DNA of 64,000 bases from Mycobacterium angelicum (GCF_002086155.1 NZ_MVHE01000017.1:20311-84310); one strand, 5' to 3'; shown: positions 14,201-22,090, counted from the stretch's first letter. Program-made: numbers and translations. The notes: generated by a model from the sequence alone, not told the origin.

Positions 14201-15575
14201 CTATTCCGCCACCGCTGACGGATTGCCTGGGGAAGTAGAAGCCGGGAATTTGAAATTCTGATCCCCCGAAGGTGTATGGCGAATTGAGCACGACATTGAT
14301 CGCCTTGGTCAGCGGCATCGCGGGAATCGTGATCGAGAGGTCCAGCCCGATGAGGTTTTTATAATCGCCGAAGGTCAAGAAGCCGTTGCTGTAATTCCCC
14401 ACCACATAGACGCCGGTGTCGTAATTGCCGATGTTGTAGAAGCCGGTGTTGAAATCGCCGAAGTTGGAGAAGCCGGTGTTGTACCTGCCCGCGTTGTAGA
14501 AACCGGTGTTGCCGTCGCCGCTGTTTTGGAAGCCGGTGTTGAAACTGCCGGCGTTGAAGAAGCCGGTGTTGGCACTGCCGGCGTTGAGGAAGCCGGTGTT
14601 GAAGCTGCCGCTGTTGAGCCAGCCCCCGTTGAAGTTGCCGGGGTTGCCGATGCCCCAGTTTCCGCTGCCCGAGTTGAAGAGTCCGATGTTGTTGTTGCCG
14701 GAGTTGAACAAGCCGATGTTGCCACGGCCCGAGTTGAACCCGCCGGCGAAATTGATGCCGATCTGGTTGTCGCCGGTGAGCCCGACGCCAATGTTGTGGG
14801 TGCCGAGGTTGGCGATGCCGATGTTGTGGTTGCCGTTGTTGGCGATGCCGACGTTGAAATTGCCCGAGTTCCCGATGCCCTGGTTGAAGGTGCCCAGGTT
14901 GGCCGGTCCGAGGTTGAAACTGCCCAGGTTGGCCGAACCCAGGTTGAAGCTGCCGAAGTTGCCGACGCCGAAGTTCTGCACGCCGGTGTTCGCGAAGCTG
15001 CCGCCGATGAGTGCCGGTACGACGGATGCCAGGCCGGGAATCCGCTCGACGACGTCGACCAGGGCGTTCCACGGAATGGTCAGCGCCGAAACGATCTGCT
15101 CGGCGGTGGTGTTGTAGGCGAACAGCGCCGCCAGGTCCTGGGCCCAGATCTGCTCGTACTGGGCTTCGATGGCCGCGATCGCCGGGGCGTTGAGTCCCAG
15201 CCAATTCGACCGGGCCAGCACTGACAGCAGCGTGCGGTTGGCGGCGACGGCCGCCGGGTGCACCGTGGCGGCGACGGCCGCCTCGTAGGCGTCCACAGCG
15301 GCTTTGGCCTGGGCGGCCGCGTGCCCGGCTTGCGCCGCGGCGATGACCAGCCAGTCGAGATAAGGCGTGGCCGCAGCCGTCATGGCAATCGACGCCGCTC
15401 CGCGCCATAGGTCACCGGCCAGGCCCGAGGCGGCCGACCCGAACGACGCCGCTGCCGTCTCCAACTCGGCGGCCAACTCTTCCCACGTCGTCGCGGCAGC
15501 CACCATCGGCCCCGAACCCAAGCCGGTATACATCCGCCGGGAGTTGATTTCGGGTGGCAGTGTCACGAAACTCAT
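8277..15575 (-). CDS. PPE-MPTR family protein, 2,432 aa, complete
   Basis: A very large PPE-MPTR protein. It begins with ATG at 15573-15575 (MSFVTLPPEINSRRMYTG), carries the PPE helical domain over about residues 1-180 with a WRG motif near residue 56, and then alternates NxGxxNxG repeats with about 100-150-residue beta-rich spacers. Six spacers are visible, each starting at a motif like N-G-F-F-W-R-G-D-x-Q-G: near nucleotides 14365, 13205, 12080, 10972, 9790 and 8605, a period of about 1.1-1.2 kb. Each spacer contains an IP(I/L)NIP-type strand and ends in [17 protein letters not shown]. The protein ends soon after the sixth spacer. PPE proteins are exported by ESX systems, usually with a PE partner, but no PE gene is adjacent here. 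Function is unknown; surface display and immune variation are usual proposals for the family. Confidence 0.93.
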   Translation of the reverse strand: MSFVTLPPEINSRRMYTGLGSGPMVAAATTWEELAAELETAAASFGSAASGLAGDLWRGAASIAMTAAATPYLDWLVIAAAQAGHAAAQAKAAVDAYEAAVAATVHPAAVAANRTLLSVLARSNWLGLNAPAIAAIEAQYEQIWAQDLAALFAYNTTAEQIVSALTIPWNALVDVVERIPGLASVVPALIGGSFANTGVQNFGVGNFGSFNLGSANLGSFNLGPANLGTFNQGIGNSGNFNVGIANNGNHNIGIANLGTHNIGVGLTGDNQIGINFAGGFNSGRGNIGLFNSGNNNIGLFNSGSGNWGIGNPGNFNGGWLNSGSFNTGFLNAGSANTGFFNAGSFNTGFQNSGDGNTGFYNAGRYNTGFSNFGDFNTGFYNIGNYDTGVYVVGNYSNGFLTFGDYKNLIGLDLSITIPAMPLTKAINVVLNSPYTFGGSEFQIPGFYFPRQSVSGGGIEFFFFGPLDIPASTISIPVWTITLGTTAINVNATGQVDPLTIHFIDIPKAPGFFNTTTGPSSGFFNSGTGSASGFGNFGGLGSKASGFLNIATGQSGISGLQNVGAAASGLANIGNSVSGIYHMSSHGLPVSLNLGFGNAGSFNLGNANLGNFNLGPANLGDFNQGLANAGSFNLGFANAGDHNIGIANTGSNNIGIGLTGDGRFGVGGLNSGDGNFGLFNAGSNNIGFFNSGSGNIGIANSGVGNLGIGNPGNFNTGISNAGNANTGLFNIGNANSGVGNTGSGNTGSFNAGDHNTGYFNSGNLNTGVGNSGDINTGAFNTGNMNNGFFWRGDWQGANGAQFSINIPEYTAHLNVSIPINIPIGVVDSGNVVFHGISMNSVPYGILGLTAGTITSLDVPPINILFSTPLPTVVVGGPNTSIDISVTAGIGPARLSLFGIPPGTGFGNSTTAPSSGFFNTGTGSASGFGNIGANASGLFNTAAGLGVSGFNNAGNTLSGLANFGSHAAELFHGGAPSTNIGGLNTGVFNYGLANAGRFNLGLADIGDFNQGFSNAGSYNFGFANTGSHNIGFANTGDYNIGIGLTGNNQVGWGGLNSGSNNIGLFNSGSNNIGFFNSGAGNLGIGNPGSHNFGIGNIGQGNTGIFNTGSFNFGNFNAGSFNTGGLNRGDYNTGYFNTGSYNTGVSNSGNVNTGAFIAGNYDNGFFWRGDYQGLIALDVGLNLPDAGIPWHFDVHVPIDIPVTAVLGSVTLQGFTIPSVSLDIINQDLVTVGPVGLSDITITLPSITIQLGSPDTAFDIAGSGVVGPVRLSLLHLPPVPGFGNTTAGPSSGFFNAGPGSKSGFGNVDVNVSGVLTHALTGAAFPAGPAGLGSWAPLAVNLAAANLGNYNIGLANLGDFNQGLANAGSYNFGFANTGSHNIGFGNTGNYNVGIGLTGEHQTGFGGFNSGAGNIGVFNSGTGNIGLFNSGTGNVGIGNSGSGNFGIDNPGKFNTGIGNTGIANTGFFNAGNINMGVGNTGNYNTGNFNAGSTNTGSFNAGNLNTGYFNSGDLNTGVCNSGNLNTGAFNAGNMDNGFFWKEDSHGLLGAGYALHIPEIGFGFDIGIPLNIPVSVELGSLIIAPFHLAPLGVHFATNFLPDISVSGISIPQIQTDLPTVQLLIGGPDTSFEVITHAGIGPIDIPLLDIRPTADFANSTTGPSSGFFNSGSGSSSGFGNIGINSGFFNLATHGLGNSGFQNAGTLQSGFANWGNAISGVLGTGPADFTPAFASGFATEEFGLTVGSFNLGPVNLGSFNFGSANSGSYNVGFVNIGNHNYGFTNTGSYNIGFANTGSHNIGIGLTGDGQVGIGGLNTGCNNIGLFNSGSNNIGFFNSGSGNFGILNSGSQNAGLANTGTANTGFFNVGNVNSGIGNTGNYNTGNFNAGSANTGSLNTGDYNTGYLNSGNYNTGLANSGDINTGAFISGNMNDGLFWRGDREGLFSFSYAINIPEIPAHLDVKIPLNIPITGDMTPLTVHSIYIGAPSVHMNVLHLGVEVGASGYFGPIAIPDIVLSLDGPLQLVVGGPDYVLEITGTAGVGPISLPLLNIPAAPGFGNSTTGPASGFFNSGTGSASGFGNFGANISGLFNSLAANSQAAGHISGVLNAGALQSGALNLGNSVSGLLNTSTLDLATPALLSGVGCTDIGHLLGHFNLGSDNAGSFNLGPDNSGSFNLGFWNSGSYNLGFVNAGSHNFGLGNTGSGNIGIGLTGNNQFGIGGFNSGAGNFGLFNSGVANIGFGNSGTGNIGFFNSGTGNFGIGNSGNYNLGISNTGSSNTGFFNSGNHNLGFNNAGSFNKGAFNPGDHNLGLGNTGDDNMGAFISGDGNNGLLWRGAGRGQISLSYNVVLPTIPYTWELDTPPYIPILGTVGPLTLHAVDIFIPIHIVISQNLGLPDIPVYETYASVTIPDTSLFPATPLDFSYLLPYHLQGAGGFGPFKFGF

Positions 15576-15634
15576 GCGCTGCGCCCAGCCTTGCCTTCAG
15601 GTGTCCGATAACGCGCCTCTGCAAGCGCGGAGCT

Positions 15635-15660
15635 CTTGCTCCGGATAGTACCGGAGCAAG
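15635..15660. promoter_or_regulatory. Perfect 10-bp inverted repeat upstream of PPE-MPTR gene
   Basis: Arms CTTGCTCCGG and CCGGAGCAAG flank a six-base centre (15645-15650). It lies 59 bases upstream of the PPE start at 15575 and 19 bases beyond the stop of the aldose epimerase-like gene. On the minus strand the centre contributes to TACTAT, which fits a -10 hexamer (TAnnnT). It could therefore be an operator over the PPE promoter, or the hairpin of a terminator for the upstream gene; no T-tract follows, which disfavours a classical terminator. Confidence 0.45.
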
Positions 15661-15679
15661 CGTTCCGGCCCATAGCCTT

Positions 15680-16573
15680 TCAGCAGGCGCGGATGCGGAA
15701 CACCGCGGTGGCCGGCTGGCCGGGAGGTGCCGTCCGATAGCCGCCGCGGCGCAGCGCGTCGGTCGGTGCGGCCATCGGCTCGAAGCAGATCAGGTCCTCA
15801 CCGGGCGGTGCGAAGATCTGCGCGGCCGGGTATCCGCGTTCGAAATGAACTTCGAGGCGGCGGCCCCCGCCGGCCACCGCGAATACCGCGCCGTCCTCGA
15901 CTTCGTCGTACGCGTCGTCGAAAGCCTTCGCCCCCAATTGTTCTGACCTCGGTGCACAGACCGACGTCTCGCCGGTGGGCAGTCCCCGCTGATCCAGTGA
16001 CAGGTGGCGCAGCCGCGGTGTCTCGATGACCCACTGGCTGCGCGCCGCCTCCGGCAGGTGCAGATACGGGTGGAATCCGAAGCACAGTGGCACGGCCGCG
16101 TCACCGGTCGCGGTCACCGTGGTGCGTATTGTCAGCGTCCGTTCGTGCAGCCGGATCGTCACCGCGAGCACGTGGGGAAAGGGGAAACTGGCCAGCAACC
16201 CGGGGTCGGCGCCAAAGTCCAGCTCGGCGGCCAGCTCGTCGGGCGATTCCGACGTCACCCGCCAGCCCGGATAGGCGGCCAGCACACCGTGGATGGGCAA
16301 CCCGGCCGGGTCGGGACGAACCCCGTTATGGCCCGGAACCAGGGTGGTCGTCACGTTCTCGGCGGTATACGTATCCCCGCCCAGCCGATTGGCCCAGGGA
16401 TACAGGATCGGGATCCCCATCGTCTTGCCGTCGCTCAGGTAGGCGTCCAGGCCGCGTCGCTGCCCGAGTAATTCCGCCCCCGAATCGTCCAGCGAGGTGC
16501 CAATCATGCCTGCTTGGGGCACAAATTGCGCCGTCGTCGACGACGACCGATCGCGCAGCGTGACGACATGCAC
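15680..16573 (-). CDS. Aldose 1-epimerase (GalM) family protein
   Basis: 297 aa, the usual length for the mutarotase/YeaD-like family, which interconverts anomers of hexoses or hexose phosphates in the cytoplasm. Visible family features are a G-I-P-I-L-Y-P-W-A-N-R stretch near residue 53 (the NPxxNR-type sugar-binding segment), HGVL and FHPYL histidines in the middle of the chain, and CFEPM near the C-terminus, where the family's catalytic Glu sits. The start is a GTG at 16571-16573. It is transcribed toward the PPE-MPTR gene and separated from it by 104 bases. The substrate cannot be assigned from sequence. Confidence 0.8.
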   Translation of the reverse strand: MHVVTLRDRSSSTTAQFVPQAGMIGTSLDDSGAELLGQRRGLDAYLSDGKTMGIPILYPWANRLGGDTYTAENVTTTLVPGHNGVRPDPAGLPIHGVLAAYPGWRVTSESPDELAAELDFGADPGLLASFPFPHVLAVTIRLHERTLTIRTTVTATGDAAVPLCFGFHPYLHLPEAARSQWVIETPRLRHLSLDQRGLPTGETSVCAPRSEQLGAKAFDDAYDEVEDGAVFAVAGGGRRLEVHFERGYPAAQIFAPPGEDLICFEPMAAPTDALRRGGYRTAPPGQPATAVFRIRAC

Positions 16574-16755
16574 ATGGCCAGCCTAGGGCTAGCCCGAGCG
16601 GGTGGCGCCTCAGGCAACCGCGTAGACCGCCGCGAGATGTGACGGGCGTCATACGCCCCCTCGCCGGGCAAATCTACGCATCTTTGCCGATGGGTTTCGG
16701 ATCGCCGGATCGCACAGTGGAAAGCACGTGAAAGTTGATGGAAGGAATGTCCCCC

Positions 16756-16923
16756 GTGAAAAGAGTCGCACCGAAGGGCAACGGCCGCGTGTCCCGGATT
16801 CGCTCGCTGCTGAAACTGTCGTCCGACGACGTCTCGGCGCGTGATGGACGGGTCAAGGACTGCCCGCGGCGCTACGACTACCTCGAGCAGGCCGGCATGG
16901 CCCGCGCTGCCGAGCGGCTTTGA
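16756..16923 (+). CDS. Small conserved basic protein, function unknown
   Basis: 55 aa from the GTG at 16756 (MKRVAPKGNGRVSRIRSLLK). This start was chosen because a GGAAGGA Shine-Dalgarno-like sequence (16740-16746) lies nine bases ahead; upstream in-frame ATGs at 16738 and 16747 overlap or touch that sequence. The product is rich in Arg and Lys, has no membrane segment, and ends in YDYLEQAGMARAAERL. It converges on the Rv0386-like gene, with stops three bases apart. I do not recognise a domain. Confidence 0.6.
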   Translation: MKRVAPKGNGRVSRIRSLLKLSSDDVSARDGRVKDCPRRYDYLEQAGMARAAERL

Positions 16924-16926
16924 CCG

Positions 16927-19900
16927 TCAGGTGCGGCCGGCCGCGGCCCGGGCGAGTTGGACGCGGGAGGTGAAGCCGAGCTTGTTGTAGACGTGGGTTA
17001 GGTGGGTTTGCACCGTCCGCGGTGAGACGAACAGCCGCGTCGCAATGTCCTTGTTCGCCAGCCCCTCACTGACCAGCCGTACCACGTCGATCTCGGTAGG
17101 CGTCAGCGACTCCCAACCGGTGGTCGGCCGTTTCCGCCAGCCGTGACCGCGTTGCGCGTAGGCGATCGCGTCGTCGGTCGACAGACCTATACCCTCGGCC
17201 CATGCGGCGTCGAAGTCCTTGCGGTCCAGGGCATCTTGCAGCGCCGCTAATGTCGTGTCGTACTCTGGCTGATGAATCGCGAAGCGCACCAATCCCATTC
17301 GCTGCCGAATAGCTTCGGCCGCCCCGAAAAGCCGCGTCGCTTCCCGGTGGTCGCCGGTGTGGGCGGCCCCCGCGGCGAGAATCTCCAACAGATCGGCAAG
17401 GTCAACCTGTGCGCCACTATCGGCCGCGCACGAGATCGCCTGGTGCGCATCGCGGTCGGCTTCGTCGTGTTTACCCTCGGCGATCGCGATCCGGGCGCGG
17501 GTGGCCAGCGCCGACATCAGGTGCCGGCCTGTCATCGACTGCACGGCTTCGTCGCACCAGCGGCGAGCCAACACCAAGTCTCCCGCCGCAAAAGCAACCT
17601 GGGCATTGACCGTGCGCTGGGCCGCCGCCGATTGCGGTATGGACAGACTCAAGTTCTGCCAGGCCGCCTCGCCCGCGGCTTTCGCCGTCGCGATGTCGCC
17701 GGCGGCCAGCGCCGTCGTGGTCAGGGCGGAGTAGCCCATACCCGCGAAATAGGCGCCCAGCCCGGCGGACTCGAGCGCTGCGTCGGCGGCCGTCTGGGCC
17801 GCGTCCAGCTCGCCCCGAAATGCCCGCGCGAAGGCCAGCCCCTGCAGGCAATTGGCCATGTGCACCATGTCCTGTGCGGCCTCGGCCTCCAGGCAGACCT
17901 CAAGGAACTGGGCCGCGGCGTCGGTCAGGTCGCCGCGCATGAGATGAGCGAACCCGAGGCAACAACGGCACCACCGCGAATCAGCTTGGCTGCCAATCGC
18001 ATTCGCCAGCTCGCGCCCCTCTTCGGCGGCGGTGCGCGCCGCCAGCGGGTAACCCGCCACGAGCGCATCGGCCGCCTGAAAGGTGAGGATCTGGGCCAGT
18101 CGCCACCGATCGTTCAAATCGCGGGCCAGCCCGACCGCTTCGGCGAAGTACGGGGCAGCCGCCGCCGGGCCGGCCGCCACGACGGCGGTCAAGCCGCAGG
18201 CGGTGAGCGCCCTGGCCAGCACGCCCGGATCGTCGAGCTCGCGCGCCACCGTCAGCGCGCGCTGGGCCTCGTCCATGCCTGCGGCGGCGTCGACGAAGAT
18301 GTCCAGTACCGACTTGTCGGCAAGCGCCCGGGCACGCACCGCGGGCGACACCTCGAGGTGGTCGAAGTCGGTGTCGCCAAGAATCGTGTCGAACCAGGAT
18401 CTGCCCTCGTGGATGCACCCCCGCGTCATCCACACCGGTAGCAGTGAGGAAGCCAGACTCAGGGCGACTTCGGTTTCGGCATTGTCGAGGCTCCACCCGA
18501 ACGCGGCCCGCAGGTTGTCGATCTGGGTTTCGGCGTGGTCGAGGTGGTGCGGGTAATCAGGGCTGCCCGGGTTGTCGAGCAGACTGGCCAACGCGGCGTA
18601 GTGGTCACGATGACGAGTGCGGATGACGTCGGCCTCGCCGGCCTCGCAAAGCTTTTCCAGCGCGTAGTCGCGGATCGTCTCGCAGACGCGGTAGCAGGTC
18701 CGGCCGCGTCGTTGGTCGGTCATCAACAGCGATCTGTCCACCAGCAGCGTGAGCTCGTCGAGGACTTGATAGCGCTGCACCGAAGCAGTGGGGGGACCGT
18801 CGCAGGCCACGGCCTGTGCGTCCTCGAGCAAGAAGTAACCGGCCAGCACCGCCAGCCGGCGGAAAAGGATCCGCTCCTGCTCGGTGAGAAGCTCGTGTGA
18901 CCAATCCACCGACGCCCACAGTGTTTGCTGACGTCGCACTGTGGTACGGGCGCCACCCGTGAGCAGCTGGAACCGGTGCTGCAAACCATCGAGAATCTCG
19001 TCCAGCGACAACGACCGCACCCGCGCCGCCGCCAGTTCGATGGCCAGCGGCAAACTTTCCAGGCGACAACAGATCTCGGTTACCAGGGCGCGATTGTCGT
19101 CGGTCAGTTCGAAGTCAGGCCGCACCAGGCGGGCGCGGTGGGCAAACATCTGTACGGCTTCGTCGTTGAGCGACAGCGGCAACACCCGGTAACTCACCTC
19201 ACCCGGGACCCGGATCGGTTCGCGACTAGTCGCCAAGAACCTCACGTCCGGACAGGCTTCGGCCACTGCCAAGACGAAGGCGGCCACCGCGTCGAGCAGA
19301 TGTTCACAGTTGTCCAGCACCACCAGGATCTGACGAGTGCCGAGCGATTTCAGCACGGTGTCCACCGGTTGCCGGCCCGGCAGGTGGTGCAGGTCGAGCG
19401 CACGCGCGACCGTCAGCGGTACCAGATCGGGATCTGCGACCGGTGCCAAATCCACATACCAAGCGCTGCCGAACTCGCCGGCAACCTGATCCACCAGCTG
19501 CACCGCCAGCCGGGTCTTGCCCACTCCGCCCGCGCCGATCAGGGTAACCAGCCGGTTTTCGGCAAGTAATCGGTGTACCTCGCCGAGTTGCGTGCCGCGG
19601 CCGACGAACTGGGTCAGATTCACCGGGAAGCCATGGGACACGGCGTCATTGGCAACGCGAAGCGGTGGGAACTCGACCGGTAGATCGGGATGGCACAGCT
19701 GCAGCACCCGCTCGGGGCGCGGCAGATCACGCAGCTGATGAGTGCCCAGATCGAGCAGCCACGCCGCTTCCGGCAGCCGGTCGATGACGATGCTTTCGGT
19801 GGCGCTGGACAGTACTGTCTGGCCGCCGTGTGCCAGGTCGCGCAGCCGCGCGGTCCGGTTGATGGTCGGTCCGGCATAGTTGCCCTCGTCGCGCAGCCGC

Positions 19901-20202
19901 ACCTCGCCGGTGTGCAGGCCGATGCGCAACCGGATGGGTGCCAGCGGTGCCCGCTGCAGATCCAGCGCCGCGGCCACCGCATGGGACGCGAGCGGGAAGG
20001 CGATCACGAAACTGTCGCCCTCGCCCTGTTCGACCGGCCGTACTCCGTCGTGGGCCGCCACCACTTCGGCCAGCGCGTCATCCAGTCGCGCGACGGCGGC
20101 GCTCATCTCGTCGGGCCGGCTGTCCCACAGGCGCGTGGAACCCTCGACGTCAGCCAGCAGCAACGTCACCGTGCCCTGCGGTAGCAAATCGCCCACGCCC
20201 AC
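16927..20202 (-). CDS. Cyclase-AAA/NB-ARC-TPR-LuxR regulator (Rv0386-like)
   Basis: 1,091 aa multidomain regulator. Residues 1-160 form a class III nucleotide cyclase domain with metal aspartates D18 (LLLADVEGS) and D63 (QGEGDS) and transition-state N115 and R119. The substrate-specifying positions are Q59 and N108 in place of the usual Lys/Asp, as reported for M. tuberculosis Rv0386. A P-loop (GAGGVGKTRLA, about residue 227) and LVVLDNCEHLLD (Walker B) mark an NB-ARC/AAA ATPase, followed by a helical TPR-like region. The last 65 residues are a LuxR-type HTH (LTPTEIDVVRLVSEGLANKDIA). It starts 18 bases after the flavohemoglobin stop on the same strand, so the two are probably cotranscribed. 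Likely a cytoplasmic transcription factor whose activity is set by nucleotide binding. Confidence 0.93.
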   Translation of the reverse strand: MGVGDLLPQGTVTLLLADVEGSTRLWDSRPDEMSAAVARLDDALAEVVAAHDGVRPVEQGEGDSFVIAFPLASHAVAAALDLQRAPLAPIRLRIGLHTGEVRLRDEGNYAGPTINRTARLRDLAHGGQTVLSSATESIVIDRLPEAAWLLDLGTHQLRDLPRPERVLQLCHPDLPVEFPPLRVANDAVSHGFPVNLTQFVGRGTQLGEVHRLLAENRLVTLIGAGGVGKTRLAVQLVDQVAGEFGSAWYVDLAPVADPDLVPLTVARALDLHHLPGRQPVDTVLKSLGTRQILVVLDNCEHLLDAVAAFVLAVAEACPDVRFLATSREPIRVPGEVSYRVLPLSLNDEAVQMFAHRARLVRPDFELTDDNRALVTEICCRLESLPLAIELAAARVRSLSLDEILDGLQHRFQLLTGGARTTVRRQQTLWASVDWSHELLTEQERILFRRLAVLAGYFLLEDAQAVACDGPPTASVQRYQVLDELTLLVDRSLLMTDQRRGRTCYRVCETIRDYALEKLCEAGEADVIRTRHRDHYAALASLLDNPGSPDYPHHLDHAETQIDNLRAAFGWSLDNAETEVALSLASSLLPVWMTRGCIHEGRSWFDTILGDTDFDHLEVSPAVRARALADKSVLDIFVDAAAGMDEAQRALTVARELDDPGVLARALTACGLTAVVAAGPAAAAPYFAEAVGLARDLNDRWRLAQILTFQAADALVAGYPLAARTAAEEGRELANAIGSQADSRWCRCCLGFAHLMRGDLTDAAAQFLEVCLEAEAAQDMVHMANCLQGLAFARAFRGELDAAQTAADAALESAGLGAYFAGMGYSALTTTALAAGDIATAKAAGEAAWQNLSLSIPQSAAAQRTVNAQVAFAAGDLVLARRWCDEAVQSMTGRHLMSALATRARIAIAEGKHDEADRDAHQAISCAADSGAQVDLADLLEILAAGAAHTGDHREATRLFGAAEAIRQRMGLVRFAIHQPEYDTTLAALQDALDRKDFDAAWAEGIGLSTDDAIAYAQRGHGWRKRPTTGWESLTPTEIDVVRLVSEGLANKDIATRLFVSPRTVQTHLTHVYNKLGFTSRVQLARAAAGRT

Positions 20203-20220
20203 TCGCTCCTCGGACGCACT

Positions 20221-21381
20221 CTAACGCGACAGTGGGTCGTGCCGGATGCGTTCCGGCGGCGCGCCCTTGGCGATCAGTGCGGCTTTGGTAGCGCGCACCA
20301 TCGCCGGGCCGCCGCAGATGAGGATTTGTCGGTCGCCCCAGCCGCCGTAGTTGGTGACCACCTCCGGCAAGCGCCCGCTCTGGCGCACATGCAAGCCACG
20401 CGGTGGCGAGACGTCGGGATAGTCGGCCGCCCAGGGCGGATCCCGGTTGTACTCTGTCACCGGTGAGACGGACAGCCACGGATTCTGCGCCGCCACCTGC
20501 CATAACGTGCGCAGGTCGTAGAGCTCGCAGAAGTAGCGTGCGCCGAAGAACAGATGCACCCGCGGGTTTTGGGCGTAACGGCTCAGGTCCAGGATCAGCG
20601 CCCGCAGCGGCGCCAGGCCGGTGCTGCCGGCGACCATGAGCACGTCCCCACCATCGCGGTCGACCCGCAAGGCGCCGTGCGGACCGGCCAATCGCCAGCG
20701 GTCGCCGGGCCGGGTTTCGCTGACAATGGCGTTGCTGACCAGACCGCCGGGCACCACGCGGACGTGAAACTCGATCCGGCCGTCGGGGTCGGGCGGAATG
20801 GCCGGGCTCAGGTATCGCCAGCGGTGCGGGCATTGGGGGACGTGGACGTTGACGTACTGGCCGGCGTGGTACTGCAGCGGGCGGTCCAGCCGCAGCCGCA
20901 CCACCGCGAGATCCCTTGACACCCGCGCGTGCTCGACGACGGTGCCGTCCCACCACGCCGGCCCCTCTTCGGAGTCCGCGGCGCCGCTCATCACCCCGGT
21001 GATCAGGTTCAGTGACTGCTCGGCCGCCCGGCTGACGGCGTCGGTCCAGGCATCACCGACATGGCCGCGCATCGTGGCGTACAGAGCTCGGCGCAACGTC
21101 TCGTATTGGGCCGGCAGCACACCGTACTTGCGGTGGTCGCGGCCGAGCTGGGCCAGAAAGGCCACGGGTTCGTCAGCGCGCTGTGCGACCAGCTCGCCGT
21201 ACACCCAGTGCAGCGCGTGTGCGAAAGCTGCTCGCTGGCTGTCCATTTCGGGCGGGAACAGCTCACGCACCGAACTGTCGAGGGCAAACCAGTGGGTGTA
21301 GAACCGGCGGACGAGGTCTGGGCTGGCGGGATCGAAGGCGTCGCGCAGCACCTGCAACGCAGCTCGGTCATCGAGGCCCAC
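20221..21381 (-). CDS. Type II flavohemoglobin / FAD-dependent reductase (Rv0385-like)
   Basis: 386 aa. The N-terminal 130 residues are a globin fold with a proximal histidine candidate H83 (GRDHRKYGV). The C-terminal part is a ferredoxin-reductase-type FAD/NAD module: HAGQYVNV and RYLSP for FAD, GSTGLAPLRALI for the dinucleotide phosphate loop, and a late CGGPAMV. The length matches mycobacterial type II flavohemoglobins, which in the literature differ from NO-dioxygenase type I enzymes and have been linked to D-lactate oxidation. It sits nine bases downstream of the GAP-family gene and 18 bases upstream of the Rv0386-like regulator, so it lies in the middle of an apparent three-gene unit. 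Confidence 0.9.
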   Translation of the reverse strand: MGLDDRAALQVLRDAFDPASPDLVRRFYTHWFALDSSVRELFPPEMDSQRAAFAHALHWVYGELVAQRADEPVAFLAQLGRDHRKYGVLPAQYETLRRALYATMRGHVGDAWTDAVSRAAEQSLNLITGVMSGAADSEEGPAWWDGTVVEHARVSRDLAVVRLRLDRPLQYHAGQYVNVHVPQCPHRWRYLSPAIPPDPDGRIEFHVRVVPGGLVSNAIVSETRPGDRWRLAGPHGALRVDRDGGDVLMVAGSTGLAPLRALILDLSRYAQNPRVHLFFGARYFCELYDLRTLWQVAAQNPWLSVSPVTEYNRDPPWAADYPDVSPPRGLHVRQSGRLPEVVTNYGGWGDRQILICGGPAMVRATKAALIAKGAPPERIRHDPLSR

Positions 21382-21390
21382 GGGCTCCGA

Positions 21391-22038
21391 TTATAGGGCG
21401 TGAATTCCCTTGTACAGCACCGCGAGTCCGATCAACACCAGGATGACCGCAACCACAGCGGCATTGTGCTTCTCCATCCAGTTCTTGAGTCGCTCCAGCG
21501 GGTCGTCGAGACGGCCGCCGGCGGCCGTGTAGGCCAGGATCGGGATCGCCACCGACGACGTGGCGACCGCAACGAATACGGCGGCGGTGAGCACTGTGCC
21601 GGCGACACCCAGCGCATCGGTCCCGATCGCCAAACCGGCTGCGGCACAGACGAATAGCACCTTGACATTCAGCACCGCAAGCGCGGCTCCCGTCATCGCG
21701 GCGCGGGGCGGGGTGACCGAGGTGAGCGTTCGCATCCAGGCCGGGATGTGGTCGTGTCCGCGCCGCGTCAGCCAGCGGAGGACGCCGAACACGATGAGCG
21801 TGATGCCGACGACGATCCGCAGCCAGGACGCCCACTGCGGTGGCTGCTCGCGCAGGCCGCCGAGCATGTTGGAGATACCGATGGCGATCGCGGTCAGTGC
21901 GGCTATGCCGAACACCCAACCGGCCAGATAGGCCAAGCCGCTCTCGCGGGGATGTGGCGCATGCAAGACCAGTACCCCGGGGATGATCGACAGCGGCGAA
22001 ACCGTGATCACCAGCGCCAGCGGCAGTACTTCTATCAC
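21391..22038 (-). CDS. GAP-family (Sap/LysE-like) six-helix membrane protein
   Basis: 215 aa from the GTG at 22036-22038 (MIEVLPLALVITVSPLSIIPGVLVLHAP). The open frame extends further upstream, but those residues are Arg-rich, run into the palindromic element at 22091-22152, and do not look coding. About six hydrophobic segments are visible. The N-terminal segment with a conserved Pro-Leu-Ser-Ile-Ile-Pro is typical of the mycobacterial GAP/Sap family, some members of which are involved in glycopeptidolipid or other lipid transport. It is divergent from clpB and lies nine bases ahead of the flavohemoglobin gene. The substrate is unknown. Confidence 0.8.
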   Translation of the reverse strand: MIEVLPLALVITVSPLSIIPGVLVLHAPHPRESGLAYLAGWVFGIAALTAIAIGISNMLGGLREQPPQWASWLRIVVGITLIVFGVLRWLTRRGHDHIPAWMRTLTSVTPPRAAMTGAALAVLNVKVLFVCAAAGLAIGTDALGVAGTVLTAAVFVAVATSSVAIPILAYTAAGGRLDDPLERLKNWMEKHNAAVVAVILVLIGLAVLYKGIHAL

Positions 22039-22090
22039 GCGAGAACGGTAGCCGACGTTATAGGGCAGGCTGCCGGGCCGTGGCTCGGGT

